A stretch of 45,568 nt of DNA from CAYFJV01 sp964460605 (GCA_964460605.1 CAYWPT010000003.1:1-45568), one strand, 5' to 3'; counted from the first letter of the stretch, positions 23,757-32,495 are shown. The notes: generated by a model not told the origin, from the sequence alone. A program made the numbers and translations.

Positions 23757-24692
23757 ATGGCCAACAATATTTTTATTCTCAAAGAAGCTGAAGGAGAGAT
23801 TGGTGAAATCCCTCAAAAGAGAAGTATTGAAAAGCTGATTAATTATGGGATAGTTAATTTAGACAAACCTAAAGGACCGACTAGCCACCAAGTTTCTGAT
23901 TTTGTTCAAAAAATTCTTGGCATCAAAAAAGCAGGACATTCTGGAACTTTAGACCCAGCAGTAACAGGTGTACAACCTATTGCGCTAGGAAATGCTACAA
24001 GAATTACTTATTTTTTTTTAACAGCTCCAAAAGAATATATTGGAATCATGCATTTACATAAGCCAGTGAGTGAGGAAAAGATTCGTGAACAAGTTGAAGC
24101 TTTTACTGGAAAAATTGTCCAGCTACCACCCGTGAAGAGTGCTGTGAAACGTCAAGAAAGAGTACGCGAGATTTATGAATTTGAAATTATTGAAATCAAT
24201 GGACAAGATGTTTTGTTTAGAGTATTGTGTCAAGCAGGCACATATATAAGAAAAATTTGCCACGACATGGGAAAAGCGCTTGGAGTTGGTGGGCACATGG
24301 CTGAATTGCGGAGAATACAAGCGGGACCATTTACTGAAAAAGATAATTTAGTAACACTGCAAGATCTTACCGATGCCATGCATTTTTTTAAAGAGAATGG
24401 AGAAGATAAATTCTTACGTCATTGTATTCAACCTATTGAAAATGGATTAAAACATATGAAAAAGGCATGGATTTTTGATACAACTATTGAGAGTTTAAGT
24501 AATGGCAGAGATTTAGGAGCCCCGGGGATTTCTAAGCTAGAGAATTTTAAAAAAGGCGAAGTGATTGCTGTTTTAACTTTGAAAGGTGAATTAGTTTGCG
24601 TTGGTGAAGCTTTAATGTCAGCTGTTGAAGTAAATACCAAGAAAAAAGGTTTAGTAGTAGGGACTAAGAAAGTGTTTTGGCAAAAAAATTAA
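23757..24692 (+). CDS. cbf5: H/ACA RNP pseudouridine synthase Cbf5 (TruB family)
   Basis: This 311-residue protein is the catalytic subunit of archaeal H/ACA RNPs and also makes tRNA pseudouridine 55. GIVNLDKPKGPTSHQVSDFV and the catalytic loop HSGTLDPAVTG with Asp66 are visible, as is VLCQAGTYIRKICHDMG. The C-terminal PUA domain (about 230-311) carries KKGEVIAVLTLKGELVCVG. Its 3' end overlaps the convergent phosphoesterase gene by four bases. Confidence 0.95.
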   Translation: MANNIFILKEAEGEIGEIPQKRSIEKLINYGIVNLDKPKGPTSHQVSDFVQKILGIKKAGHSGTLDPAVTGVQPIALGNATRITYFFLTAPKEYIGIMHLHKPVSEEKIREQVEAFTGKIVQLPPVKSAVKRQERVREIYEFEIIEINGQDVLFRVLCQAGTYIRKICHDMGKALGVGGHMAELRRIQAGPFTEKDNLVTLQDLTDAMHFFKENGEDKFLRHCIQPIENGLKHMKKAWIFDTTIESLSNGRDLGAPGISKLENFKKGEVIAVLTLKGELVCVGEALMSAVEVNTKKKGLVVGTKKVFWQKN

Positions 24693-25285
24693 TTCAACTC
24701 AATAACCATTCCTTCCCAGCAAGGATTGATTACAGGAATACCATTAATCTCGTCAGTCATTCCAGCACTTTCATGAATATGACCACAGATTGCTAATTTT
24801 GGTTTAATCCTTTCAATAAAAGATCTATAATCTTTATGACCAACATGGGTTTCGTGTACAACATCTAATTTTGTGTTGAATGGTGGTGCGTGTGAGACAA
24901 AAACTACTTTCTTACCCTTGTATTTGCCATACCATTCCCTTGCTAATTTTCTAAATTCAGCATCTTTTTGACTAAAACCACCTTGGCCATATCCTAAGAA
25001 GATGAAACCTTCAAATTCAAAGAAGCTTCTATCAAAATCTTTGAGATTTCTGTAATCTTTTACAGTTTCTTTGTAACTTTCGCCTTCTTCATGATTTCCA
25101 GGTAAGAGATAAACTGGTTTTCCAATCTCATCAAACTTTTTGAGAACTGGTCTTAATGCTCTTTCAAAAGAAGTAAAATCACCTGGAACAATTACAAAAT
25201 CAATATCATCTTCTTTAGCCCTATCACTGAGAATTTTGATTTGATCAAAGTCTTCGTGCACGTCTGAAAATACTAAAAATTTCAT
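24689..25285 (-). CDS. Metallophosphoesterase (YfcE/MJ0936-like)
   Basis: This 198-residue protein has the calcineurin-like metal-binding set: DVHED near the N-terminus, VPGDF, LLPGNHEE, then VSHAPPFN and ICGHIHE. These bind two metal ions for phosphodiester hydrolysis; the substrate is unknown. The SD-like AAGGT is followed by the ATG, and a TATA-like box (tttataaa on the minus strand, near 25308-25318) lies about 27 bases upstream. Confidence 0.85.
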   Translation of the reverse strand: MKFLVFSDVHEDFDQIKILSDRAKEDDIDFVIVPGDFTSFERALRPVLKKFDEIGKPVYLLPGNHEEGESYKETVKDYRNLKDFDRSFFEFEGFIFLGYGQGGFSQKDAEFRKLAREWYGKYKGKKVVFVSHAPPFNTKLDVVHETHVGHKDYRSFIERIKPKLAICGHIHESAGMTDEINGIPVINPCWEGMVIELN

Positions 25286-25350
25286 TGAATTTACCTTTTG
25301 CTATTTCTTTATAAAAATTTATATATTTTAAAAAAAAGAATAAGTGAAGC

Positions 25351-26097
25351 TTATTCTGCTTCTGTAGCTGCTTCTTTACTTGTTTCTTCAGCAGGAGTTT
25401 CTTCTTCCTTAACTGCTTCTACAACTGCTTCTTTTGCTACATCTTCTCTTGCAGGAGCTTCTTCAACTTTAACAGCCTCACTTTCATCAACAACAGTTAC
25501 TGCTGCTCCTCTTCCAAGATCTGCTACTTTAATTGAACGTACAGCAAATTCCTTGATTGGAAAAATGGGAGTAAGTTTCTTTTTGATTGAGTATTGGATT
25601 TTGTTAGAAGCTAATTTTCCAACTAAATCTGCAAAAGTGTGTTGAGCTAATTCTTCTACTAAGATGTCTTTTAAGCTATTTTGCAGAGTTACACCAGTTG
25701 ATCTTTTGTTTCTATGTAATGCAACTAATAAACTTTTTAAAATAACTTCTTTGCCATCTTTTGTAGTAAATTTGAATACATTATCAATACGAGCAGTTCG
25801 TTTTCTTACCATTCTCTTTACGAAAACTGATACTAATTCGTAACCAACTACTTCTGTATGTAAGATTGATCCTTTTAATTCGTTGATTCTTAAGGTAAGT
25901 TCTACGTTTTGATCACGCATGCTTCCTGTAAGGTTTCTTAAATTAACCTTCATAACTCTTCCAATAGCATCTTCAGCTGATGCTAAGTAGGATTCTCCTA
26001 CTTCTCTTTTGCCAAATACTGCTGGTGAGAGTACTTTGAACCAAGTTTTTTTCTTAATTTTAATTTTTGTATGTTTTTTTGCTTTTTTGGGTGCCAT
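25351..26097 (-). CDS. rps3ae: 30S ribosomal protein S3Ae (S1e family) with acidic tail
   Basis: Residues 1-195 match archaeal S3Ae: KKKTWFKVLSPAVFGKREVG, IGRVMKVNLRNLTGSMRDQN, ELKGSILHTEVVGYELV, RRKTARIDNV-like segment and QYSIKKKLTPIFPIKEFAVR. The last 50 residues are a Glu/Ala/Lys/Val tail (EEAPAREDVAKEAVVEAVKE). The protein sits at the mRNA exit of the small subunit. It is a single gene with a TATA-like box near 26158-26170. Confidence 0.93.
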   Translation of the reverse strand: MAPKKAKKHTKIKIKKKTWFKVLSPAVFGKREVGESYLASAEDAIGRVMKVNLRNLTGSMRDQNVELTLRINELKGSILHTEVVGYELVSVFVKRMVRKRTARIDNVFKFTTKDGKEVILKSLLVALHRNKRSTGVTLQNSLKDILVEELAQHTFADLVGKLASNKIQYSIKKKLTPIFPIKEFAVRSIKVADLGRGAAVTVVDESEAVKVEEAPAREDVAKEAVVEAVKEEETPAEETSKEAATEAE

Positions 26098-26193
26098 TTT
26101 ATGTATATTTTCCTCATATTATGACTAGATACCGAGTATTAGCTTGGGGTTGGGGTTTATTTAAAAAGGTTTCGGGACCTTAGGCTTAAAATA

Positions 26194-26868
26194 TTATCTT
26201 TTAACCAATCTTAAAATATGTAAAAGGACATCTTTCCCCCCATCAGTAGAAGGTAATTGAGAGATATACCCCCCATTTTCCAAAGATCTTAGCACATTCT
26301 GACTTGCATCAGAGACAGTATAAGGATATTGCACATAATTAAGCATACCCAAATCATTATCTCCGTTTCCAACACAAGCAATGGGACCTTTAATCAGTCC
26401 TTTTTTTTCTAAGAAAGCAATTGCTGCCTCTTTTCCAGCAAAAGAAGAAACAAAGTCACAAGATTCAAAATTTAAAAGAGCTTGAACATCTTTAAATTCC
26501 TCAATTAAATCAAAATCAGAAAAATCAACAATAGTAAAACTCCTTTCTCTTTCAATAATTTGATATTTTTGAGAAAGAGTTTTTTTTAATTGCCACAAAG
26601 AATTAATCTCACCAGAAATTACTTCTTCCCAGTCTAAAAGTATTTGACCATTTGCATAAATAAGAGATCCGTTCTCAAGTATTAAAAAACCGTTCTTAAT
26701 TACATCAAAGAGACCAATTCTTTTAACTCCTTCAAGGCTTCTCCCTGTAGCGATCGAAACAGGAACATACTTTTGAATCTCTTTTAACAAGGTAAACAAT
26801 TCTTCTGGTATTTTTTCGTTAGCTGCTAAAACACCATCAATATCTGATACAAAATGATTAATCTTCAT
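26194..26868 (-). CDS. HAD phosphatase, Cof/MPGP-like (type IIB)
   Basis: This 224-residue protein starts MKINHFVSDIDGVLAANEKI, with motif I DIDGV, then SIATGRSLEGVKRI (motif II), a lysine near GLIKGPIA and GNGDNDLGMLN (motif IV). The inserted cap is of the sucrose/mannosylphosphoglycerate phosphatase type. It directly follows a kinase-like gene (its ATG touches the TAG), so the two are likely to act on related phosphorylated sugars or polyols. The substrate is unknown. Confidence 0.75.
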   Translation of the reverse strand: MKINHFVSDIDGVLAANEKIPEELFTLLKEIQKYVPVSIATGRSLEGVKRIGLFDVIKNGFLILENGSLIYANGQILLDWEEVISGEINSLWQLKKTLSQKYQIIERERSFTIVDFSDFDLIEEFKDVQALLNFESCDFVSSFAGKEAAIAFLEKKGLIKGPIACVGNGDNDLGMLNYVQYPYTVSDASQNVLRSLENGGYISQLPSTDGGKDVLLHILRLVKR

Positions 26869-27828
26869 CTAATCCCTCATATAACCCACTCCATCCCTAA
26901 GAAGTTCAGGAGAAGAAGAAGAAATCATCCTTCTTAATACTTCTCTTCTTTGATCATAAGAATGGCCAGCATTACTTCCTTCGATATCCTCTCTTCTTAC
27001 AAATGGGCTATGGGCTTTGCTATCAGGAGTCAACCAATTAATTGCAAACGAATGGATCATTGAAGCTTTAAAAGTTGCATCAAATTTTGAAGGGTCTTGC
27101 ATAAATTTTTGACCATACCCATTCACTGCTTCACTTAAGCCACGTAATACTTCTCTGCGTTTAGCTAAAAAATCTTTTCTCCTAGGAATATCTAAATGTA
27201 ATACAAAATATGAGAGGTTATGTAATGGGTGACCAAAGAAAGGCAAAGAATAATCAATATTTACAAATTCACCGTTTGGAAGTACCAATATATTTGAAGC
27301 TTCTGGATCAAATCTTAAGAGTCCTCCACGTTCTTCAGATTCTTGAACTAGTGAATTTAGATCTTCTCTTTCATTCGCAGATAAGAGCCCGTGATCTTCA
27401 CTAATTAATCTCCTTGCCCCTAAGTATGGGTCTGACCAGTCTACAAGACCGGCAATATCTGCCCTTTGAAGGTATTCCGCCTCTTCAACAAGTAATTGAA
27501 GAAGTCCAACGTAATCAATGTCATGTCCTTCAATAACTGCCATCTCAAAATTTTTTGAACCTGGAAAATATTCAACACTAGTTTCTAGATCTTTAGATCC
27601 AAAAATTCTTGGTTTTTGAGGATAGCCTGTTTTTTCTACCCTTTCGTTAAACAATAATTCGTCAACCCACGCAAACCTTTTTTCAGAGATATATTTCTTA
27701 GTTAGAATTCCAGAACTTGGATCTACAACGATTCTTGTTTTAATTACTCCAGGGAAATTATCTGGGACATGATCTGTTAATTCAAATCTTTTTCCTATTC
27801 TTCCATCAATTGGTTTAGGTTGCATCAT
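26869..27828 (-). CDS. Protein-kinase-fold (APH-like) phosphotransferase, unrecognised substrate
   Basis: This 319-residue protein contains LLRFDPEASNILVLPNGEF (D174, N179) followed by VNIDYSLPFFGHPLHNLSYF (D192). This pair matches the catalytic loop and metal-binding motif of aminoglycoside/choline-kinase-like enzymes (HxDxxxxN, then D). The first histidine is replaced by Arg172. An N-terminal lobe (about 30-105) with KKYISEKRF could hold the ATP lysine. It is in one operon with a HAD phosphatase and divergent from a glycosyltransferase. Confidence 0.55.
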   Translation of the reverse strand: MMQPKPIDGRIGKRFELTDHVPDNFPGVIKTRIVVDPSSGILTKKYISEKRFAWVDELLFNERVEKTGYPQKPRIFGSKDLETSVEYFPGSKNFEMAVIEGHDIDYVGLLQLLVEEAEYLQRADIAGLVDWSDPYLGARRLISEDHGLLSANEREDLNSLVQESEERGGLLRFDPEASNILVLPNGEFVNIDYSLPFFGHPLHNLSYFVLHLDIPRRKDFLAKRREVLRGLSEAVNGYGQKFMQDPSKFDATFKASMIHSFAINWLTPDSKAHSPFVRREDIEGSNAGHSYDQRREVLRRMISSSSPELLRDGVGYMRD

Positions 27829-27921
27829 ATGTATATCTCATAAATTTGTAAATCTTCTTAATTCAATAAATTCCTTTCTTTTTAACAAAAGCTAGGCAAA
27901 TTTATATAAGTTTTTTGGAAA

Positions 27922-27998
27922 CCACTGGGCTAAAACTAGTGGGAATTAATAAAAAAGGTAAAAATTGTCTCAGATAGAAGATAGAAAGATATTTATAG
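27922..27998 (+). promoter_or_regulatory. Divergent control region with inverted repeat and TATA box
   Basis: The 192-base divergent spacer (27829-28020) contains an inverted repeat CCACT (27922-27926) / AGTGG (27938-27942) and, for the plus-strand gene, a TATA-like tttatag (27992-27998) about 26 bases before the ATG, suggesting a leaderless transcript. The repeat could be an operator. Confidence 0.4.
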
Positions 27999-28020
27999 TA
28001 GCGGACTTCCGAGTTATTGT

Positions 28021-29244
28021 ATGAATAAAAAAAAGGTAGCAGTAGTTTTCTCAACTGGTCGAAAAACAGTTCATCCTGTAGCAAATATGTTAGCTAAAAG
28101 CATGCGTAGGCATGGACATGATGAAAGATTTGATTTAGACCTTATTATCTCTTACGACCCTTCATTTTATGGTTTGAGTCCAGAAGATTTTAGAATCCAA
28201 GGCGAAGCTGCAGAAGTGTTTCCTGATGTTGTATACACTGGTCCTAACGATGGAAGTGTAATCATAGAAAGGATTAGAGATCTTGTTAAGGATAGAGATG
28301 GCCTTGATGTTTTATTCAAACCTAGAGGCTATTGTACTCAAAAAAATAGGGCATTATTTCATGCATTAAAAAGAGGAAATGACCACATATTATTTCTAGA
28401 CGATGATGAATATTTTGTAGCTCCATTTCAAGATAGAGATGGAAGTTTAGAATGGAGAGCACAAGATGTTTTTGGTGAACACATGATGCTTCAAACAGGA
28501 ACAGACATTACAAATGGTTCACATACCGGATATTTTTCTCCTGTTCCATCAGAAATTGATACAAGACTTGAAGAAGGATTACGCGAAAGATTGGGTCGAA
28601 TTCTGGCACTAGGAAATGAAACTATTACACCAACTACTTTTATCAACACAAGACAAGATGTAAGATATGGTAGTGATGATTTCTTAGAAGAGGGACCTTA
28701 TGAAATTACACCTGTTGAAGGCGTAAAACCTCTTAATGGGGGAAATTTTGCAATTAATCTTGCAGCTATGAGAGAAGGAAGAATCCCTCCGTACTTTAAT
28801 CCAATTGGAGCGAGAGGCGAAGATGCTATTTTGGGAATGCAGTTAGATGATGTTGAAGTTATGAGAGTCCCAGTTTATACTTTCCATGATCCATTTCAAA
28901 AATACCAAAAAATTACAGAAGGAGAACATCCTGATTCAATAGATGCAATTCAGGTAATTCCTGGAACCATCGATAGATTTTGTAGAGCAACTATTGGCTG
29001 GGTTCGTTACGCCCCATTTTTATTAAGAATGACCACAAGTTCAGAGGAAGAATACCAAAGTAGAATTCAAGCAATGCGTGAGGGATTAACAGATATTGGT
29101 AATCAAATTGATGAGCAATTATCATGGGATGGTTTTAAGGCAATGGGACCTACACTTAAAGAATATCACCAAAGATCATCAGGAGATGTTGCTGAACTTT
29201 ATCAAGCAAGAAAAACTTGGGAACAAATTGTAAAAAAGTTATAA
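28021..29244 (+). CDS. GT-A type glycosyltransferase-like protein
   Basis: This 407-residue protein has a Rossmann-type N-terminus (KKVAVVFSTGRKTVHPVANM) and NDHILFLDDDEYFV with the Asp-rich metal/nucleotide-sugar motif at residues 127-129. PLNGGNFAINLAAMREGRIP followed by GARGEDAILG resembles the acceptor-site ED motif of family 2-like enzymes. No specific family is recognised. It is divergent from a kinase/phosphatase pair and 37 bases upstream of a TIM-barrel protein, so a sugar-based product is likely. Confidence 0.6.
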   Translation: MNKKKVAVVFSTGRKTVHPVANMLAKSMRRHGHDERFDLDLIISYDPSFYGLSPEDFRIQGEAAEVFPDVVYTGPNDGSVIIERIRDLVKDRDGLDVLFKPRGYCTQKNRALFHALKRGNDHILFLDDDEYFVAPFQDRDGSLEWRAQDVFGEHMMLQTGTDITNGSHTGYFSPVPSEIDTRLEEGLRERLGRILALGNETITPTTFINTRQDVRYGSDDFLEEGPYEITPVEGVKPLNGGNFAINLAAMREGRIPPYFNPIGARGEDAILGMQLDDVEVMRVPVYTFHDPFQKYQKITEGEHPDSIDAIQVIPGTIDRFCRATIGWVRYAPFLLRMTTSSEEEYQSRIQAMREGLTDIGNQIDEQLSWDGFKAMGPTLKEYHQRSSGDVAELYQARKTWEQIVKKL

Positions 29245-29281
29245 ATTAAAAGTTATTACAATTAGTTATTGAAGTGTAAAG

Positions 29282-30277
29282 ATGGAATATGGAATCAGTT
29301 ATTACGGAAGTTCCTTACCAGAAAACATCAAAAGGGATTTAGATGAGATTAAAAGTAAAGGATGCACTTATATTCTTCTAGCTATTTCTGAATTAGACTA
29401 CGAATTCTACTGGGATGCTGTAAGATTTAAAGTTGAATACGCAAATAAAATTGGATTAACAGTTTTTCTTAACCTGTGGGCATTTGGAGGATTTTTTGGA
29501 GGAGAAGCATATAGCAAATTTCTTGCAGAAAATCCTGAAACAAGACAAAAGCTAGCAGATGGTGAATTTTTGCCTCATGCCTGTCTAAACAACAAAGAAT
29601 TTCTTCTTTTTGTTAGAAAAGCACTCCTTAAATGTTGCCAAGAACTAGACATTTCTGGAATTTTTCTTGATGAACCACATTTCTATTTTTCCCGAGTTGA
29701 TGAAAACAAAAAAGCTTGTTTCTGTGATTCATGTAAAAAAAGTTATTATAATTTGTATTTAGAAGAAATGCCAAATAATTTGGGCCAGAGAGTGTTAGAA
29801 TTTAGAAATAAAAGTACACTTCAATTCATCAAAAATCTTTCAAAATTTGTCAAAAGTATAAATAAAAATATCTTAGTTAATGTTTGTTGTATGCCAAAAG
29901 AAAAAGTAAAAGATGCCTTAAATTGGGAGGAAATATGTTCAATTAAAGAGGTTGATATATTTTCTTCCGACCCTTACTGGTCTCTTGATAACAAAGAAGT
30001 TACAGAATATGTTAGTACTGTTACAAAACAAGTTCTAGATATAACAAAAAGATACAATAAAAGGTCAGAGATTTGGGTTCAGATTTACAAGATACCAAAG
30101 GAAAAAGAAGGAGAGATTAAACAAGCAGTTAAAATTATAAAGTCTTTTGACATAGACTATATTAATGCATGGACTTTTAGAGCCGCCCAAAATAGTAGGT
30201 TATCAAGTGATGATCCAATTAAATGCTGGAATAATTTGAGTGAAGAGTACCTTAAAGATAGAGATAATTTACAATGA
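29282..30277 (+). CDS. TIM-barrel glycoside-hydrolase-like protein (GHL type)
   Basis: This 331-residue protein looks like a beta/alpha barrel: YGISYYGSSLPENIKRDLDE, YANKIGLTVFLNLWAFGG, then ELDISGIFLDEPHFYFSR, with an acidic pair (DE) at the end of a barrel strand and a CFCDSC cluster just after. The order FLDEPH followed by CxCxxC resembles the hypothetical glycosyl hydrolase families (GHL). There is no signal peptide. Its stop overlaps the next ATG (ATGA), so they are coupled. Confidence 0.5.
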   Translation: MEYGISYYGSSLPENIKRDLDEIKSKGCTYILLAISELDYEFYWDAVRFKVEYANKIGLTVFLNLWAFGGFFGGEAYSKFLAENPETRQKLADGEFLPHACLNNKEFLLFVRKALLKCCQELDISGIFLDEPHFYFSRVDENKKACFCDSCKKSYYNLYLEEMPNNLGQRVLEFRNKSTLQFIKNLSKFVKSINKNILVNVCCMPKEKVKDALNWEEICSIKEVDIFSSDPYWSLDNKEVTEYVSTVTKQVLDITKRYNKRSEIWVQIYKIPKEKEGEIKQAVKIIKSFDIDYINAWTFRAAQNSRLSSDDPIKCWNNLSEEYLKDRDNLQ

Positions 30278-30870
30278 TACCATACTTTCAATCAACACCA
30301 TTTACAACAGCAGCATCTTCACTATTAACAATCCTACATAAATACAAACCAGAGATAGCATTAACTAAAGAAAATGAGTTTGATATTTGGAAAAAGACAG
30401 TTAATCTTCCCACAAGAGCTTCTAGTATTTTCGCTTTAGCAACCTATGCAAAGAAAAAAGGCCTCCAACCAAGAGTAGTGGTAGAAAATGAAAGCTACAA
30501 TTTCCCAGATTATAGATTTTTTAGATACACAAAAGAAGATGTTGAACATGCAGCTTTCACAGCAGATATGCATTTGGCGCAAGCGAAACGTTTCCAAGTA
30601 AATATCCAAGTTGAAAACATTACTTTAGATAAAATCAAAAAGGAGCTTAAGGAAGGGAAAACACTTCTCCTTAGAGTGAATGCTAAACATTTGAGAAATG
30701 GTAAAAAGAATACTTCTAATTATATTGTAGTACACGCTTATGATGGAAATTATTTCTCCATAGTAGATCCTTGTTTTGGAGCTTTAAGTATTCCTGAACA
30801 TATCATGGAAAAATCTTTCCATACTTTAGAGACTAAGAAATATCGTGATCACAGAATGATTGTGTTCTAA
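30274..30870 (+). CDS. C39-like peptidase relative (DUF3335 type) lacking the catalytic cysteine
   Basis: This 198-residue protein aligns by eye with DUF3335/C39-like proteins: SLLTILHKYKPEIALTKENE, FDIWKKTVNLPTRASSIFAL, ATYAKKKGLQPRVVVE, and near the end YIVVHAYDGNYFSIVDPC. The last segment carries the conserved His and the DP motif. Family members begin ...FTCGPA; here it reads FTTAAS, so the nucleophilic cysteine is a threonine. It may be a binding protein and not a protease. It is coupled to the GHL-type gene upstream. Confidence 0.55.
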   Translation: MIPYFQSTPFTTAASSLLTILHKYKPEIALTKENEFDIWKKTVNLPTRASSIFALATYAKKKGLQPRVVVENESYNFPDYRFFRYTKEDVEHAAFTADMHLAQAKRFQVNIQVENITLDKIKKELKEGKTLLLRVNAKHLRNGKKNTSNYIVVHAYDGNYFSIVDPCFGALSIPEHIMEKSFHTLETKKYRDHRMIVF

Positions 30871-31139
30871 ACAGAATAGATCTCATCATGGTGTTTTAAT
30901 TGATAAAATACTATTCTTTTCTCTTCAAAATCATAAGTAAATATGAGAACAAAAGAACTTTTCACATGAACCCTCTTAAATTCTTGTAAAGGTTTCCTTA
31001 AATTTTTATAATGGTTTAAATCATGACAAGAAACAATTTCAATAATCTTCTTCATAGTAGCTTCAAATAAAACTTTATCTTTTTTCTTTATTTTTGCTAA
31101 CTTTTTCTCAAGATCATCATCAATTAAAAATTTATGCAT
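30867..31139 (-). CDS. RelE/ParE-family toxin
   Basis: This 90-residue protein has the RelE-type order: KFLIDDDLEKKLAKIKKKDK, ATMKKIIEIV, HYKNLRKPLQEFKRVHVKSS, then FVLIFTYDFEEKRIVFYQLKHHD. The conserved basic residues (R, K, H near the C-terminus) fit ribosome-dependent mRNA cleavage. It overlaps the upstream antitoxin gene by eight bases, as toxin-antitoxin pairs do, and is convergent with the plus-strand gene at 30274. Confidence 0.75.
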   Translation of the reverse strand: MHKFLIDDDLEKKLAKIKKKDKVLFEATMKKIIEIVSCHDLNHYKNLRKPLQEFKRVHVKSSFVLIFTYDFEEKRIVFYQLKHHDEIYSV

Positions 31140-31377
31140 CTTTTAAGGCCTTTCGTAGTTCACTGACACCTTTATATTCTTTAAACTTGCCTCTATTCTT
31201 TATATGCTGTATTTCCTTTACAAATTCTGGTCTTAATTCTGGTTCAAGAAGTTCCTCATCAAATTTGTTTATAACAAAATTTAATGCATCTGATTTGTTT
31301 TTCAGTCCATACTTACCTTTTACGATAGTAAGCACTCTATCTTCATATTCTCCAAGATTTACAATAGCTTTCACCAT
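31132..31377 (-). CDS. Antitoxin of the RelE pair (DUF2683-like)
   Basis: This 81-residue protein has an N-terminal ribbon-helix-like part (VKAIVNLGEYEDRVLTIVKG, YGLKNKSDALNFVINKFDEE) and a C-terminal tail (RPEFVKEIQHIKNRGKFKEY) that would wrap the toxin. The DUF2683 family occurs widely in DPANN archaea. A TATA-like box at 31401-31408 lies about 27 bases before its ATG. It would repress its own promoter. Confidence 0.7.
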   Translation of the reverse strand: MVKAIVNLGEYEDRVLTIVKGKYGLKNKSDALNFVINKFDEELLEPELRPEFVKEIQHIKNRGKFKEYKGVSELRKALKDA

Positions 31378-31422
31378 TTGTTATAAAAAGTAATAAAACA
31401 TTATAAATCTTTAGCATATAGA

Positions 31423-32475
31423 TTATATGACTGTTATGCCCTTTTTCTCTAAGATTTTTCTCACTGAAGCATCTATTTGATCTTCAGAAATACTACCATC
31501 TTCAACAGCAGCTACAATAACAATAATCATTCGATACAGTTCATTGGGATCTTCATTAAAATTTAAAATGATATCATGACCAGCTAGAACAAGATCAATG
31601 TAAAGCGCATCTAAATCATCGCCATAAAAGTCTAAAAGTCCAAGCATGTTAATTTCATCGGAAACAATCAAACCTGGGAAGACTTCTTTGATTGGTAAAA
31701 TAATCTCTGGAGATACTGAAGATGGAACTCCATTTGAGCTTACTGTCCCTTCAACAATAATATGGCTTACCATAAGCATATCAATGTGTTCGAGCAATTC
31801 ACCATAAGGAAAAGTGTCTTCATCTGCAATTTCTGCGCTCACTAAGTTTTGGTGTGGATCGCTCACCACTAAGGTTTTACCAGGATAATGTTTCATGGTT
31901 GATAAAATTCCTACTTCTCTCAAACCAGCTGCATATGCTGCTGCCATTTCTACAACGTCTTCTTTTTCTCCAGGAAAAGTTCTACAACGCCAAATAGTAT
32001 CGTCTAAATCTACAACAGGAGCAAAGTTTACATTAAAACCCATACTTTTCAAGAATGTACCTTCAGTTACTGCTTTTTGATAAGCTTCTTCTGGAGTTTG
32101 CACAGAGCTTGTATCTGGAAACGTTCTAAAATAAGAAAATGGATTGATACAACCTTCTAAATCTGCTGTGGTAAAGAAAGGGATATCCATACCCTTTTGA
32201 TATTCATCAATGACTTCATTATACAGACCACTACTTGCTTTATGATAAAAGTGTAAGCCACCCATTTGTAACTTTTTTAGAGCTTCAAGATTATAGTCTG
32301 CACCATGCGTGATAATCATTTGAGCGACTTTTTGTTCTAAAGTTAAATCTTCTAAACTAATTTCATTGCTTCCAAAAGCTGTGCTCAAGTCTGGGACAAA
32401 TTGCCCTTGAGCTTGTGCAAGGTTTAAGCCACCTAAAGAGATAGTAATAGCTAAAAGGATGTAAAATAGTTTCAT
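31423..32475 (-). CDS. Secreted family-3 glycoside hydrolase (NagZ-like)
   Basis: From an ATG at 32475 this is 350 residues: a signal peptide (MKLFYILLAITISLGGLNLA) and one GH3 catalytic domain. The NagZ-type features are all present: FNVNFAPVVDLDD, the KHYPGK segment followed by SDPHQN (the Asp-x-His acid/base dyad of beta-N-acetylglucosaminidases), and LIVSDEINMLGL with the nucleophile Asp273. A TTG start at 32511 overlaps the upstream gene and would put a charged leader before the signal peptide. Bacterial NagZ works on peptidoglycan fragments; an exported copy in an archaeon is notable. Confidence 0.82.
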   Translation of the reverse strand: MKLFYILLAITISLGGLNLAQAQGQFVPDLSTAFGSNEISLEDLTLEQKVAQMIITHGADYNLEALKKLQMGGLHFYHKASSGLYNEVIDEYQKGMDIPFFTTADLEGCINPFSYFRTFPDTSSVQTPEEAYQKAVTEGTFLKSMGFNVNFAPVVDLDDTIWRCRTFPGEKEDVVEMAAAYAAGLREVGILSTMKHYPGKTLVVSDPHQNLVSAEIADEDTFPYGELLEHIDMLMVSHIIVEGTVSSNGVPSSVSPEIILPIKEVFPGLIVSDEINMLGLLDFYGDDLDALYIDLVLAGHDIILNFNEDPNELYRMIIVIVAAVEDGSISEDQIDASVRKILEKKGITVI

Positions 32476-32495
32476 GGTTCCACTTTGTTTTTTCT

